DNA of 64,000 bases from Papiliotrema nemorosa (GCA_032158125.1 JASKOT010000021.1:124001-188000), one strand, 5' to 3'; numbered from the stretch's first letter, positions 11,005 to 22,354 are shown. Program-made: numbers and translations. Notes: generated from the sequence alone by a model not told the origin.

Positions 11005-14000
11005 ATGAGTGTCCCTTTTGAGGACAGTAAGTCGAGCATCACAGAGGGGGACAAGCTGTTCCCATACTTGACTTTGCTCAACGACGCTCAGCTCAAAGGT
11101 GCGCTCATGCTCATTGCAGCCTTTGCTCGTATTTATATCCAGCGGTGACCTCGGACCCTTCCGTCCCACTTCAAATCCTTGCCGGACCAGGGTCGGGCAA
11201 GACAAGAGTCTTGACAAGTCGGGTTGCATATCTGGTTCAGAAGCACCACTACAAGCCGTACGAAATAACCGCTGTCACATTCACCAACAAAGCCGCCAAT
11301 GAGATGAGGAAGCGGTTGAAGGTACTGCTGGCGGAGAAACAGGCGGATAATTTGGTCCTGGGTGGGAGCCTTCCTTGACCCTTTTGCTCGGCTCTGATGT
11401 ATCTAGGCACATTTCATTCAATGTGTGCACGATTTCTACGTCGATACGGGAAGCACATCTCTCTCCCAAACAACTTTGCGATTCTAGACTCGGATGATTC
11501 GTATGTGGCTCCCGATGCGATAAACAGTGCTGACATTCAGCAAGAAACTCATGAAAGAGCTCCTTAAATCCAAGTCAGACATTATACAGGCAAGCGGCAT
11601 GTCCCTCAAGGAAGGCTCCGTGCTGTCAGAGATATCAAAAGCCAAAGCAAAGGGGGAAACACCTGAGAGAATGGCGTTGCGGGCGGCTCAAGATCCGAGC
11701 TCCTCCACAAGCACCCTTACCATCATTGCAGAGGTCGCTTGATCGTCTGTTTCGCGGCTGATGAACAGCTCTACGAGGAGTACGAGGCTGCCCTGCGGGA
11801 ATCCGACTCTCTCGACTTTGATGACCTGCTTGCCTTCGGTCTCAGGCTATTCCAGACAGTTCCCGAGGTGCTCTCGTCCTGCAAACATATCCTCGTAGAC
11901 GAGTTTCAAGTAATTTATCACCGTTGTCAATGGCGGTACTGACGAATAGGATACCAACACCACCCAGTACGAGCTCATGAAATGCTTTGCAAAGGTGAAC
12001 AACGGGGTCACGGTGGTGGGAGACCCGGATCAATCAATCTACGGATGGAGGTCTGCAGAAATAGAAAATCTGAACAAGATGGTACACGGTATGTACACCC
12101 TCGATCACTGCGCTGATGTCAGACTTCAAAGGTGTTCAAGCCATTTACCTGGAGCAAAACTACCGTTCGACCGGGTCCATCCTGGCTGCAGCCCATTCTG
12201 TCGTCTCGCAAGGTGGGTGTGTCTTGCCACATGAACTGACTTATAGACCGAGAGCGGATCCAGAAAAATCTATACACATCCCATCCGAAGAGTACTCCTG
12301 TCACCTTGAAAGTCTTTTCCACCCCGATCATCGAAGCGAGCTTTATTGCGACCGAGATCAAGCGTTTGATCGCGTACTCCGGAGGCGTCCTGAATTATGG
12401 AGATTTTGCCATACTGCGTGAGTTCAACAAAAGGTGTGCGTCTTACGCCAGTGCGTTACAACGCCCTGTCGCGGGTAATCGAGTCGGCATTGCAAAAGGA
12501 TAGTATTCCCAACAGAATTGTAGGAGGACACAAGTTTTTTGAGAGGATGGAGATCAAGGATCTTCTTGCGTACCTGCAGCTTGCCGAGAATCCCAGCTTT
12601 ACCGTGAGCCAAGACTCTCCGCTATGCTGATTGTCAGCCTGCCTTTTTACGAGTCATCAATGTTCCAAAGAGATCCATTGGAGACAAGGTTTGCCAGATT
12701 CCTTTGCATGCCGCTCATTTCCAGTCAGTCGCAGATCTCATGGCATCGGCAAAATCGCAGAAAATCTCCCCCATGGAGCTTTGTGAGAGGATCATCGATG
12801 GTGATCAACTCCCTGCTGGAATGAGGACAAGCATAAAAAAGAGCTTGGCGAGCTTTGTAGGAGCGGTGAAGAAGCTGAGACGCGCAGCGGACAAGGTGGG
12901 TTTGTTGCTGTCGTAGCTGATATCAGGGGACGAGCGTTGCAGACTTGTTGCGGATGGCTATAGAGAAGACTGGCTACGAGGAATACCTAAGGACAAGTCA
13001 GCAGGACTTTGAATCGAGGTGGGAGAACGTGAAAGAATTGGTGAGTGACGGGTCCCGACGTCCACCAACAGAGCAGATATCCTACAGTGTCATTGTGGCA
13101 GAAGAGCAAGCACGTGAATCTCAGACCGACAGTCTACTCCTGGATGATGGGTTCATTCCAGCATCTTCTGCGGCTGTGGAGGCTGCGGTCGAGCTGGCTA
13201 CCAAAAGGCAAGCAGAAGCAGAGGATAGGAAGGTCCATCCCATGTTCCGACGTCAGTCATCGGTCAGTTCTTCTGGTAGTCGGTCCGCCTCGGTGGTCCC
13301 GGAAGAGAAGCCCAAGAAGCGCTCGCGGACGGGGGTTGTGGGCTCGAGATCGACGAAGAGGGTGAAAGGAGTCAAGGAGGAGGTGATCGAGCTAGTCGAC
13401 AGCGATGACGATGCCGAAGAAGCACCGGCTCAACGGAATGGGGATCTTGACGACAAGTCAGAGTAAGTGACGCTGAAAGTGCACAGCACTGAGTCTAGAA
13501 TGAAACCGCTCAGCTATTTCCTGCAAACGTCCATGTTGTCTACCGATACTCAAGACTCTACTGACCGTGGGGCGGACAATCAAGCAGTTCGTCCTTTTGC
13601 AGACACTGGCTTACGAGCAGAAGGTGACACTTATCACGGTCCACGCAGCAAAGGGGCTCGAATGGCCCGTCGTCTTCATTCCAGCCGTGGAACAGGGCAC
13701 ATATCCCTCCTATCGGTGTACCGAGCCACATGAGATCGCCGAGGAGCGCAGACTGCTCTATGTCGCTATGACACGAGCTCAAGGCTTCCTGGTGGGTAGC
13801 GTGAATACGTATTGCCTGACCGCAGACGTTGTCTCACTGTCACTATCGAATGATGGGAGGTGAAGAGAACGACAAAACGCAGAGCGAGTTTGTGGAGCTC
13901 TCAGCCAAGGCCGATGCAGTGAGTCTTGTGATTTTCAGCTCTACTAAAGATGACACCCAGAAACTCTACTCGTCAGATCTGCCAGACGTGGACTTGGCTG

Positions 14001-14712
14001 TTCGACGCAATTTGGCATCTATGCTAGGCAGATCGCCCCCAAATGAAGCAGAGACCGCCGATATGATACGAAAACAGTGAGCCGCATGACCAATCGCGCG
14101 ACACCAACTCATGGTAGTATCCGGGCAGCACCGCCTTTGAGCATGTGGGATGCACCGGAACCGCAAGACAAAAACTTCAACAGATTCGCTCGACGAGAGG
14201 TGACCAAAGCTACTCGAGCAGCCGAGTATTGGGCATCAGAGGCAGACGAATACGCGCTGCCAGATCTCAACGCAGGCTTCACTTCCGCTCGAGCGATTCC
14301 TACAAAGCCAACGCATTCGTCCAGCCACTCTTCGCGCCTGTCGAAACCCTATCACATGTCTTCCTCGTCAGCCTCAAACCCTCCATCGCCAAAGCCTGTT
14401 GTCAAGATTCCACAACGCAATCACAACCTTCCTGCACCCTTACCTTTCACTTTCGGCTCGGCAGAAGACAAAAAGAAGGATACGAATCTTGGTTTCTTCA
14501 CTGATACCAGCAACGACTCGCTAGCCGCGATGAAGTCTTTGGGTCTCCCAGACACTTTCAATGGGGGAGGTCTGGGTATAGGTAGTGGAGGAGGGAGTGA
14601 CTGGAAGAGTCTGGCACAGCCGACGGCAACGGGCGCAACAGAGGTGCCCTTGGCGAAGGGAACGAAGCGTCTCGGAATGGGACGGCCAGCGCCCTGGGGT
14701 ACCAAGCGGTAG
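11005..14712 (+). CDS. SRS2: Srs2/UvrD-type ATP-dependent DNA helicase (SF1A)
   Basis: Multi-exon gene from ATG 11005 to stop 14712, about 1000 aa. Superfamily 1A motifs appear in order: Walker [20 protein letters not shown] (Ia), [18 protein letters not shown] spliced to DTN (Walker B, II), [13 protein letters not shown] (III), LEQNYRST (IV), [15 protein letters not shown] (V) and [11 protein letters not shown] (VI). The family translocates 3' to 5' on ssDNA. Srs2 strips Rad51 and works with PCNA/SUMO in the nucleus. Between motifs IV and V lies a Ser/Lys-rich insertion (about 13090-13470) with a basic KKRSR patch and an [11 protein letters not shown] stretch. The C-terminal region (14100-14712) is low-complexity and basic, as in Srs2 tails. 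PcrA-like helicase is the only alternative name. Confidence 0.9.
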
Positions 14713-14839
14713 CAGGCTGTACCAAGGAGGAGTCGACGTAGCTGATGAAGTACGAAAGCACACCCGACTGTCCACTTCATACATGTTGTGCATGCCCTGA
14801 GATCGTTAAGGTAATATACACGGGTGTACTGTATTGGCG

Positions 14840-16048
14840 CTATGAGTATGCCCTTTCAATCGTGATCTTGACTGCTCGATGGTCGCTCCACCGTCCGGTC
14901 CATCCGTCCACATCGCCCTCTTCGATCCAGTTGTCGATGACGGCATACCCGGTGACTGAAAATCGCCCCCTCAGATGTATCGCTTCCTCGCTCCCGTCCA
15001 AGCTGTCTGCATCTCTCTCGTTCAAGGCGAGCATGAGGAAATCTATTCGACTCGTTTTGGTCTTACCGGGCCTAGTGAAACCGGTGTATGTCGTCAGGGG
15101 GCCATATGCTGCTGACTGCCTGGCAGCTGTGCTGGATTGTTCGCCTAGAGATTGCGCTTGACGGGTATCAAGATGGGTTATGGAGTCGATAAACTGGAAG
15201 GATCTTGCGCCGGACGGCAGGGGGGACCGGGAGGTCATGTTTTTGTAGCCGTCTTCTGTCGCTGGGGAGTCTGCTGTCAGCACACAAACAGTTCTTGACA
15301 GCTCACTGAAGTCGCCGATCAGAATCACAGGACCTGGTCCGTGACGACTGATGTCCTCTGGATCTTCTACCATCTCGACCCATCGTTTGACCTGTTCCCT
15401 AATGACCAGGCTGGATTCTGCCCGAGCTCTCTGGCCTGCGTCGTCGAAATGGGTGTTGACGACGTGCATCAATTGTCTAGGTTTGATGTCGTCCTTGACA
15501 CGTAGAGTGACAATCGTTGCTATCCTTGTCTGACTCTGGGATCATCAGGTGGCCCGACACACTGGACATACCGCATCCCATCCTATAGATCCTGCCTGAT
15601 CAGGATGAGGTGACAGCCATACAGTCTTCCACCTGACAAGCTCGAACTGACTTCCATCCCAGAACACGGGCGAGTATTCGCCTTTCTGCTTGCCGTCATC
15701 GCGGCCTACACCGACGCAGTCGTATCCCGGCAATAGCGCTTGGAGGTCGAGTAGCTGATTGTGCAAGACTTCTTGAAACCCGACGATATCAATCGGACCG
15801 GTAGATAGTAACGCGTCGATCATGCGAGATCTTCGTTCGGCCCAGGGACGCTCGGCGTAAACGTCGGACCACCATGAACGTTTACCGAGTGGGATAGAAC
15901 CGTTGGGGGGGATAGGGACTGGGTGATCCGAGTGAGTGTCGTACCGGCTGTTCTGTATGAGCGGTGATCATTATACGGCCCAGCAGACCAATTCAGCTCA
16001 CACGTTCAGTGTTGCGACATGAATGGTATCCAGTAACGAGCCAATCAT
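14840..16048 (-). CDS. Endonuclease/exonuclease/phosphatase family protein
   Basis: The most natural start is ATG 16048 (MIGSLLDTIHVATLN), followed by a short intron to NSRYDTHSDHP. Family landmarks are VGFQEVLHNQLLDL (metal-binding Glu in QEV), then VVNTHFDDAG, VILIGDFS, SRIDFLML and near the C-terminus WSDHRAVKITI with the catalytic SDH. This is the DNase I-like fold, in the subgroup of small fungal and bacterial secreted or cytosolic EEP proteins. The substrate (nucleic acid, phosphodiester or phosphoinositide) cannot be told. No signal peptide is seen from this start. The motif normally read as LRIATFNVRYD is here THVATLN-NSRYD-like, so the first metal-binding Asn is retained. Introns near 15540-15590 and 15240-15300 are GT-AG. 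Confidence 0.85.
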
Positions 16049-16793
16049 GGCTTTGGCAGTCCGCTGGGCAATGAGGTAGAGTGCGGGATGAAAGGTCGCA
16101 ATAAGACGTCCCGGCTCCGAGTTGAGCGAGGCGATGAAACGTGAAACGTGATCGACGATGATCGGCGAATTGTCGCTCTCTTCGGTTGTGGATCACATTG
16201 ACAGGATCGCATGACTAGCTTGCGCAGAGGCACGAGGGCTGAAGTCCTCGTGAAGTTCCTTGTGCATACGGTGCATTTATATCTAGCCGCAAAGCTGCTT
16301 CCGTGGCGTGGAGACGGATACCTGTATCGAGCCACGCTGTACTCGCAAGCTGTATCTCTCGTGGTTTGAACGGGGCAAACCCATTCGTCTGCGGATTAGG
16401 GGTCGAGGTCAAGGCCGCCCGCAGCACAGAAGTTCCACAACCTCACGCCTTGACCCCAAGAGCTGTGGCTGCTTGTGTTGCAAGTCATGCATGGGCTCCC
16501 TTTAGGTATACTTAATTCATACTGCACGGAGAACCATAGTAGGTACTTTGTGACTCGCCTAATTCAGGCGCTGCTCAGCGAAAGTAGAGCCGATGCGACG
16601 ATCCAGGGTGAAAGGAGACAAAGTACGTCCCCAGCCTCTTAGCAGAATTACTTCAACGAAGAGCAACAACAGGAGAATCGCGTTCTCGGAAGAAGCCATG
16701 GGCGAGTGTTACATGACATGACCGGTCTCGATGCCCGCGTAGAGGGTGTCGATAGTTGATGCTTTGGCAAGCTACACTTCCCGTTTTTGTAGG
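16049..16793. other. Intergenic region upstream of the tRNA gene
   Basis: About 745 bp. Minus-strand frames near 16045-16430 are open but do not join convincingly to the endonuclease gene. No repeats or RNA folds are evident apart from the tRNA further right. Confidence 0.4.
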
Positions 16794-16803
16794 GTATATA
16801 AAT
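16794..16803 (+). promoter_or_regulatory. TATA-like element upstream of tRNA-Gln
   Basis: TATATAAATT lies about 41-50 bp before the mature tRNA 5' end. Upstream TATA elements are known to assist Pol III at tRNA genes in some fungi. Use here is inferred from spacing only. Confidence 0.45.
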
Positions 16804-16843
16804 TATGTTCAGCCAGAGCTCCCAGCGATCTCCCAATCAGGCT

Positions 16844-16930
16844 GGTTTTATCGTACAGCGGTTTAGTACGTCAGGTTTTGAGTAACCTACCATAGTCCTG
16901 ACAACCTGGGTTCGAATCCCAGTAAAACCT
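16844..16930 (+). tRNA. tRNA-Gln (anticodon TTG) with a 14-nt intron
   Basis: A complete cloverleaf can be drawn. The acceptor arms are GGTTTTA and TAAAACC with discriminator T at 16930. The D stem is GTAC/GTAC around AGCGGTTTA. The anticodon stem is TCAGG/CCTGA, and the T arm is CTGGG-TTCGAAT-CCCAG. The loop is TT-TTG-A interrupted after position 37 by gtaacctaccatag, the canonical place for eukaryotic tRNA introns, and then resumes with T. The anticodon TTG reads CAA glutamine codons. No CCA is encoded, as expected in a nuclear gene. A Pol III terminator follows. Confidence 0.9.
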
Positions 16931-16934
16931 GATC

Positions 16935-16938
16935 TTTT
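16935..16938 (+). terminator. Pol III terminator of tRNA-Gln
   Basis: A TTTT run begins four bases after the discriminator base, the usual position for Pol III termination. Confidence 0.7.
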
Positions 16939-17298
16939 GCCTCTCCCGCTTGACTTTGAGCTTTTGGATGCATGGCAAAGTCGTCTGGAATTGAATTACA
17001 TTGAATCGCCATGTCGGATGCATTGAACGTGGATCGAACACTAAATCTGCTATATGAAACGTGATGAGATGGTGGAGCCAGGGGTTGCGCGGGCGAAGAG
17101 AGTGGACCGGCGATGCGCGGAGACACAAAGTTGGTGACAGACGTGGAGTCTACACCTTACACATTACTTGAACTTTCAGCGCATACTTTCAGTGGGCAAC
17201 TGAGCCTGGTCGATTACGAAGAACTCCGACAGCTCCTTATAGACGACATCAATATCATTGTCACCAATTGACACGGGAAAGAGACAGCTTGCACGACC
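16939..17298. other. Intergenic region between tRNA-Gln and BET1
   Basis: About 360 bp with no coding frame I trust. It should include the BET1 promoter. Confidence 0.4.
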
Positions 17299-18105
17299 AT
17301 GAGCAGGTAAATCGCAATGACCCTTTGCAATCCCGCCAGGTGTTACTCTTAAGGTTGCTGATCCATAGACGGCCTGCAGCGACACAAAGGGCGTATCATC
17401 AGACTCAAGGTCTAAATCACTCCCCTTCGCCCATCCTTTTCCCACCTTCTGGACCTTCATCAGGCCGTACGACGCCATATCGACCTCCCTCTTCCGCCTC
17501 GCAATATTCAGAAAGTCCATATGGGGGTGGAATGGGCAGTAATACCCCTGGAGGAGGGGCAGGTGGAACTGGGTCGGGATTGATCGGTGCTGGTGGGACT
17601 GGATACACGAGGACGACACATGATGTGGAAGAGCAGAACGATCAGAGGTTAGAAGGGTTACTGGGGAAGGTGAAGATACTGAAAGATGTGAGTCGGCAGG
17701 TCGCTCGCTCGCTCTCTTGTTGCTCTTCCGGCATACGAGTACTGGACGCTATGATGGAGTTTTCTCGAATAGAGCTGATGCTAGATCACCACGGGCATAG
17801 GGAATGAAGTTCGAGATAGCAATTTACAATTGGGAAGCATGGTATGTCCGCTCGTCCTCTATCCTTCTTTCTGCTCTCTTTCTGCTCTCTAGGACAAACT
17901 GTTGCCAAGCAAAGCTCAATTATGGTGTGAGCGGGCTGACATGGTCTAGAACGACGCATTCTCGTCCACCTCGACATTCTTAGGAGGCACCTTTAAACGG
18001 ATGAACAAGATGGCCAAGAGGCAAGGCGGGAATTGGTGCTGGTTCATGGGATTCTTACTGCTCGTCTTGTGGATATTCATCATAGTCTGGTGGCTGAGAA
18101 GGTGA
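17299..18105 (+). CDS. BET1: Bet1-like SNARE (ER-Golgi)
   Basis: Four exons: 17299-17306, 17369-17687, 17785-17841 and 17950-18105. The first exon holds only ATGAGCAG. The N-terminus is Pro/Ser/Gly-rich. The SNARE helix starts at EEQNDQRLEGLLGKV and runs through ITTGIGNEVRDSN to FLGGTFKRM. A single C-terminal anchor (FMGFLLLVLWIFIIVWWL) ends in RR. This matches Bet1/Sft1-type Qc SNAREs, which fuse COPII vesicles with the cis-Golgi. The tail anchor and heptad spacing are clear. Bet1 is preferred over Sft1 because of the NEVRDSN/LGSMND block. The CHORD gene follows on the same strand 194 bp downstream. Confidence 0.86.
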
Positions 18106-18298
18106 AGCCGTCGTGCCTTCCTCCCACCTACGAGGTACTCGATGCATGCATTGTGCTCTTCACTTGTACTCGAGGTTTGTGACTTGAGAGCGGGCGACGC
18201 CGAAGTGGAACCTCGGTCGAAATGTTGGAATCATCCAGAAATCAATCCCTTTGAACGAACTGATTACGCTTGCTTCATCGCGCAGAGGACACGATACA

Positions 18299-19759
18299 AT
18301 GGCTCGATGTACTAGGAAAGGGTGTCAGAAGGATTTTGATGAGGGCGATAATGCTGAAGGAAGCTGTAGCTATCATCCCGGTGGACCAGTATGTCGACTG
18401 TTTAGCGCAATGGATGACTGAGCTCGGACTGATATAGCGTCTAGGTATTCCATGAGGGTCTCAAGTCATGGTGTAAGTTACTTGATGCCATAAGCGTAAC
18501 AAGCTGACATATCTAGCATGCTGTCAGGAAGTGAACAAGGTGATATAAACGCGGGGATGTGAGGGCTCACGCTGACTTCTAGCCGGTGATGGAGTTTGAA
18601 GCTTTCATGCAGATACCGGTGAGCCAGACAAGCGAAAACATGAATTCACAGCTTACGCCCAGCCGTGTACTCAAGGCAAGCATACGACAGAAGCCCCAGT
18701 CACTCCCGCCTCTGCTGCCGCCGCGTCATCCGCACCCGCCCCAACGGTAGTGAACGAGAACGGGGTAGAAACCTACGGAACGACACCCAAACCCCCTTCC
18801 GCCCCTGTCGCCTCTGCATCGACAATCACCTCTGCCCCTACACCTCCCCCTCCCGCACCGAAAGAGACGGAGGAGGATGACCTCTCTGTACCTGTTTCAG
18901 AGGGAGCGAAATGTAAGCGACTAGGGTGTAAAGCTAGCTGGGAGGGCGAAGGTGTTTCTCGAGGTTCCGGTGAAAAGGCCGAGTGTGTCTATCATCCGCA
19001 AGCGGTATGTCGGACTCACGCACGTTGAAACGGCAGCTGATCTGTAGCCGGTGTTTCATGAAGGTTCAAAGGGATATCTGTGCTGCAAGAGGAGGGTACT
19101 GGAGTTTGACGAGTTTATGAAGATTGAGGGATGCACAAAGGGCAAACACCTTTTTGTCGGGGCAAAGAAGAGCGAGGTGAGTCTGAAAGACCGCTCTGCA
19201 GTGCGAAGCTGACATGTGAAGGATCAGGAGGAAAGGGTCAATTGCCGTTTGGATCACTACCAAACACCGACGCAGGTGCATGTCTCCGCCTTTGCAAAGG
19301 GGTGAGTATTGGTCGCGGCGCATGTTTGACTGACTCCAGCGCGGACAAGGAGAGATCCAAAGTCGTCTTTGAGGGTCAACAAGTGAGCTGAGCTCTGTGT
19401 CCGATCGCGGGCTGCAGCTGACAGATAGTTGCACCTGGATCTCTTCTTACCTGGTAACAAACGAGTCGTCAAGTCTGTCACCTTGTACGGCCCTATAGAT
19501 CCCCCTTCCTGCACCTTTCGCATCCTCTCGACAAAGGTAAGCTCACCGACTCCCAAGTCTCGCAGGAATGCTGAAGTTCTAGGTGGACATTGTCCTCGTC
19601 AAACCAGGAGCAGCTTCCTGGCCTCTGCTCGAGCTTCCTGCCGCCGGCACAGAACTGCCGCCGGGATACGCCTTGACTTTTGGTGTGAGCGGCAGGACGG
19701 GTACGGTCGGAGGCAAAGAGATTGTCCTTTCGCCGGAAGAGATGGCCAAGAGAGCCTAG
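18299..19759 (+). CDS. CHORD-CS domain protein (Rar1/Chp1-like Hsp90 co-chaperone)
   Basis: The ATG at 18299 opens the first cysteine- and histidine-rich domain (CTRKGCQKDF, CSYHPG, VFHEGLKSW, CCQ, then EFEAFMQIPGC). A Pro/Ala/Thr-rich linker follows, then a second CHORD (CKRLGCKASW, CVYHP, VFHEGSKGYLCC, EFDEFMKIEGC). The C-terminal CS domain (HVSAFAKG, VVFEGQQLHLDLFLPG, SCTFRILSTKVDIVLVKP) is Sgt1/p23-like. Such proteins bind Hsp90 and Sgt1 and assist client maturation. The whole family architecture is present. Many short introns (for example at 18391-18445) interrupt it. The gene ends at 19759, about 100 bp from the convergent RNase H1 gene. Confidence 0.9.
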
Positions 19760-19863
19760 GGAGAATTAATCGCCTAGTCAAGTGTTTACAGTAGAGTTGC
19801 ATGATTAATCGCATGAATAGTAATTTCGTGATGATCGCGTTAATGGTCACAGTGGAGCAACAT

Positions 19864-21399
19864 TCATGATACTGCGTCGTCTCCGTCAATATCCTCAAAA
19901 TTCCTCTCGAAAGCGTCTAGTTCTTCCGGCGTCATGAGCCAGCTCGCGTCAATCTGCCCGTCAGCACCAGTTCAGGCCATAATCCAAATGGCTGACCTCA
20001 ACGTCAACCTGAGATGGTGCGGGATCCGGTTCACGAGTCTCCTTCACCTCGTCCTCATCTGGATCCAGCCAAGCTTTGCGATCAGGCTGCGGAGGCCGCA
20101 CAGCGCCCTGCCTTGCCAGCAGCTACCATCAGCTCAACGACCGACCAACTGCGCGGAGCCACTCACATCAGCTCCCTCGTTACCCTCAACTCCCGCATGG
20201 CCCGGGACATATTTGAATCTCACGCCTGCACGAGGTTTCCTCCTGCGCAACAACACCAAAAGGTGCTTGATCAGGTCCGTATTCTTCACTTTGACCTTTT
20301 TGGGAGCTCCACCACCAGCAGCACCCTTGTATTCAGTTGATCGGGAGGCGGTCATGAAGCCATTCTTGATCCAGCCAGGAAGATAGGTCGTCATGCACAT
20401 GATAGTATATCGGGAGTCGGTCCGTATTTCAAGGGGTATATCGGGGAAAGGGCAAGTCTCCAATGCTCGGATGACTGACTGTTTTCGTCAATTGATGGAC
20501 CTCGAACAGAGGATACACCTTACCAAGAGCTCTCCACGGTTGTTGGTTTGCAGCTGCCCCGGGACCCTTTCGCTGAGATTGCTGCATGTCCAGCGGAATC
20601 CCGGGATAAACGGTGGAGACTTACGACCTCACGGCATTTCCTGTATCGCCCCACCACACGCCCAACCCAGCTTTCGCACCGACTTTACCATTGCCAAGCC
20701 CACTCCCGTCTGTATAGACGACAAGCGCATGAGGTGTCCGCTTGGAAAACCTCCATCCCTGCCTTGCTAGTCTCTGCAAGTCTGGCGGGAGATCCGTGAG
20801 GATAGCATGAGCGGGTGGAGAGCCTGATCGTGGATTTGTGGAAGACGCAGGGACGGCAGGTACGGTTGATTTAGCAGGTCGTGATGAAGAGGCCGCTGGA
20901 GAAGCGTTGGTTTCGATGTATTTTTGAGCTTCGCCCTCGCTGCTGAACTTTTTAAACTTTGCCCTGTAGCACGTCTCAGCTTGGTGCTTACAGAAGTGAT
21001 TGCACATACGAAGTGTATCCCTTGACTTGGGTTTCACACTCTGACCAAGTGGTGTAGATCCCTGGAGCTCTACCTACCGCTACGGCATAAAATCCAGCTT
21101 TCGGCCTATGATCAGTACTGCAGCCGTAGACAACAACAATGGTCAAAGGTACCTGAGACCTACATTGCAGATGATACGGCGGCTAAAAGATCGTATTCGG
21201 TGGAAGGTGGAGAGCCAGGATGGCCGATGATTCCGATCTGAACCCCGCGAAAGACCGTCCAAAGACCTATCGAACAACGCTTGGGTCGTCTTTGCGGTAC
21301 CCGGAGAACCAGACGTCGCTCTTCTTGCGCGGGAACAGAAGAGGTATGTATGCAGCACCTGGCAAACTTACTCCACGACGAGCATAGGAGATGTCGCAT
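19864..21399 (-). CDS. RNH1: Ribonuclease H1 with N-terminal hybrid-binding domain
   Basis: The hybrid-binding domain reads FYAVAVGRAPGIYTTWSECE then AKFKKFSSEGEAQKYI. After a Ser/Pro/Ala linker comes the RNase H fold: VVYTDGSG (first Asp), GELL (Glu), IRTDSRYT (second Asp) and VPGHAGVEGNEGAD (final Asp). The C-terminal extension ends DIDGDDAVS at 19864. The enzyme cleaves RNA in RNA-DNA hybrids. The domain start is made by splicing AT (21165-21164) to G (21115), which creates ATG-CCG-AAA across a 48-nt intron. The same frame stays open upstream to an ATG at 21399, adding a basic, Ser/Arg-rich N-terminus that could target mitochondria. The coordinates given use the longer form; the short form starts at 21165. 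Confidence 0.88.
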
Positions 21400-21845
21400 T
21401 CATGAGGGCGAGGCGAGGTTGACTAAGAAGAAGCGTTTGCATTTTAACCGGTTGACGGTGTTCGTCGAAATATCACAACAATTCTGCTTCTGACCTTGTA
21501 TCCTGTGACAACCTCGTTGCTGTCGCGACAGGCTTCGCAGCTTAAAAGGACTTCTTCCTCTTTCTGCTGAGCTGCAACACACATCGCACCATCCCGAACT
21601 AATGCTTGTGGTGAGACCCAAGGTACACAAGTTTCACCCAAGCCCCCAACGCCAATACAGGAACCGACTTCGACAAGTCTCTCGATGCTCGTATGTCAAC
21701 GCCGAGATCCATGGTACATAGTCACCCAAGCTACAGGCACCTACACAACGCAAAGACAATCCAATGACGCGCACTCTTTGTGTATGAACCCCTTTCCATC
21801 CGAGACGGGACGATCGAGGGTGTCCATGTTGCTCTGTGTTGGTTC
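21400..21845. promoter_or_regulatory. Divergent promoter region between RNase H1 and the mini hybrid-binding protein
   Basis: About 450 bp lie between the outermost starts of the two divergent genes. No other gene is visible. Both genes encode the same RNA-DNA hybrid-binding fold, so shared control is plausible. Confidence 0.4.
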
Positions 21846-22354
21846 ATGATGTCAATCACAATCTCGATGAGCAACATGAGGCGTGCTCGTGTCTGGGAAC
21901 CTGTGAGACGCTATAAGGTCCTCCAGTCTTCCTCGTCGTCCTTTCATCTTACCATACACCAATTGAACACCCCCGTCATAGCAATCACCAAAAGACACCT
22001 TGATTGATCGATACCAAAGGCGACTCTGATAATGCAAGTCTGCCTCCATAGTTCTCCTCATAGTCGAGACTGATAACAGGTCTGAAGAGAACAAGAAGCC
22101 TCAGAAGCCCAAAGCACCGTGGTTCTACGCCGTGCATGTTGGCAAGACCCCCGGCGTGTACAAGACTCCTGAGGAGTCCAAGGCTCAGACTGATGGTCAT
22201 GCTGGGTAAGCAGACATCCGTCGTTACTATCCCATCATATGTCTCCTTCCCGCATCGCCGGACTATGCTGACACGCAGAGCCAAGTCGAAGAAGTTCCGA
22301 GACCTTGCTGAGGCCCAAGCCTATGTCAAGCATGGTGAACCTCCCTCGGAGTAG
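21846..22354 (+). CDS. Stand-alone RNase H1 N-terminal (hybrid-binding) domain protein
   Basis: Exon 22080-22205 plus exon 22279-22354 encode a protein of only about 70 aa: SEENKKPQKPKAPW, then FYAVHVGKTPGVYKT, then AKSKKFRDLAEAQAYVKHG and a short acidic tail. This is the caulimovirus-VI/RNase H1 N-terminal fold alone, with the FYAV.VG..PGVY and KKF..L.EA.AYV signatures, and no catalytic domain follows. The start is uncertain. The exon beginning at 22080 carries one leading base (G) before the first codon. ATG 21846 followed by AT, with a donor at 21851, would give MM-SEEN across a 229-nt intron. It is divergent from full RNase H1. The likely role is binding RNA-DNA hybrid or dsRNA. Confidence 0.75.

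Noticed and set aside
16215..16427. Upstream exon of the endonuclease/phosphatase gene
   Set aside because: Splice phases do not fit, and ATG 16048 gives a natural start.
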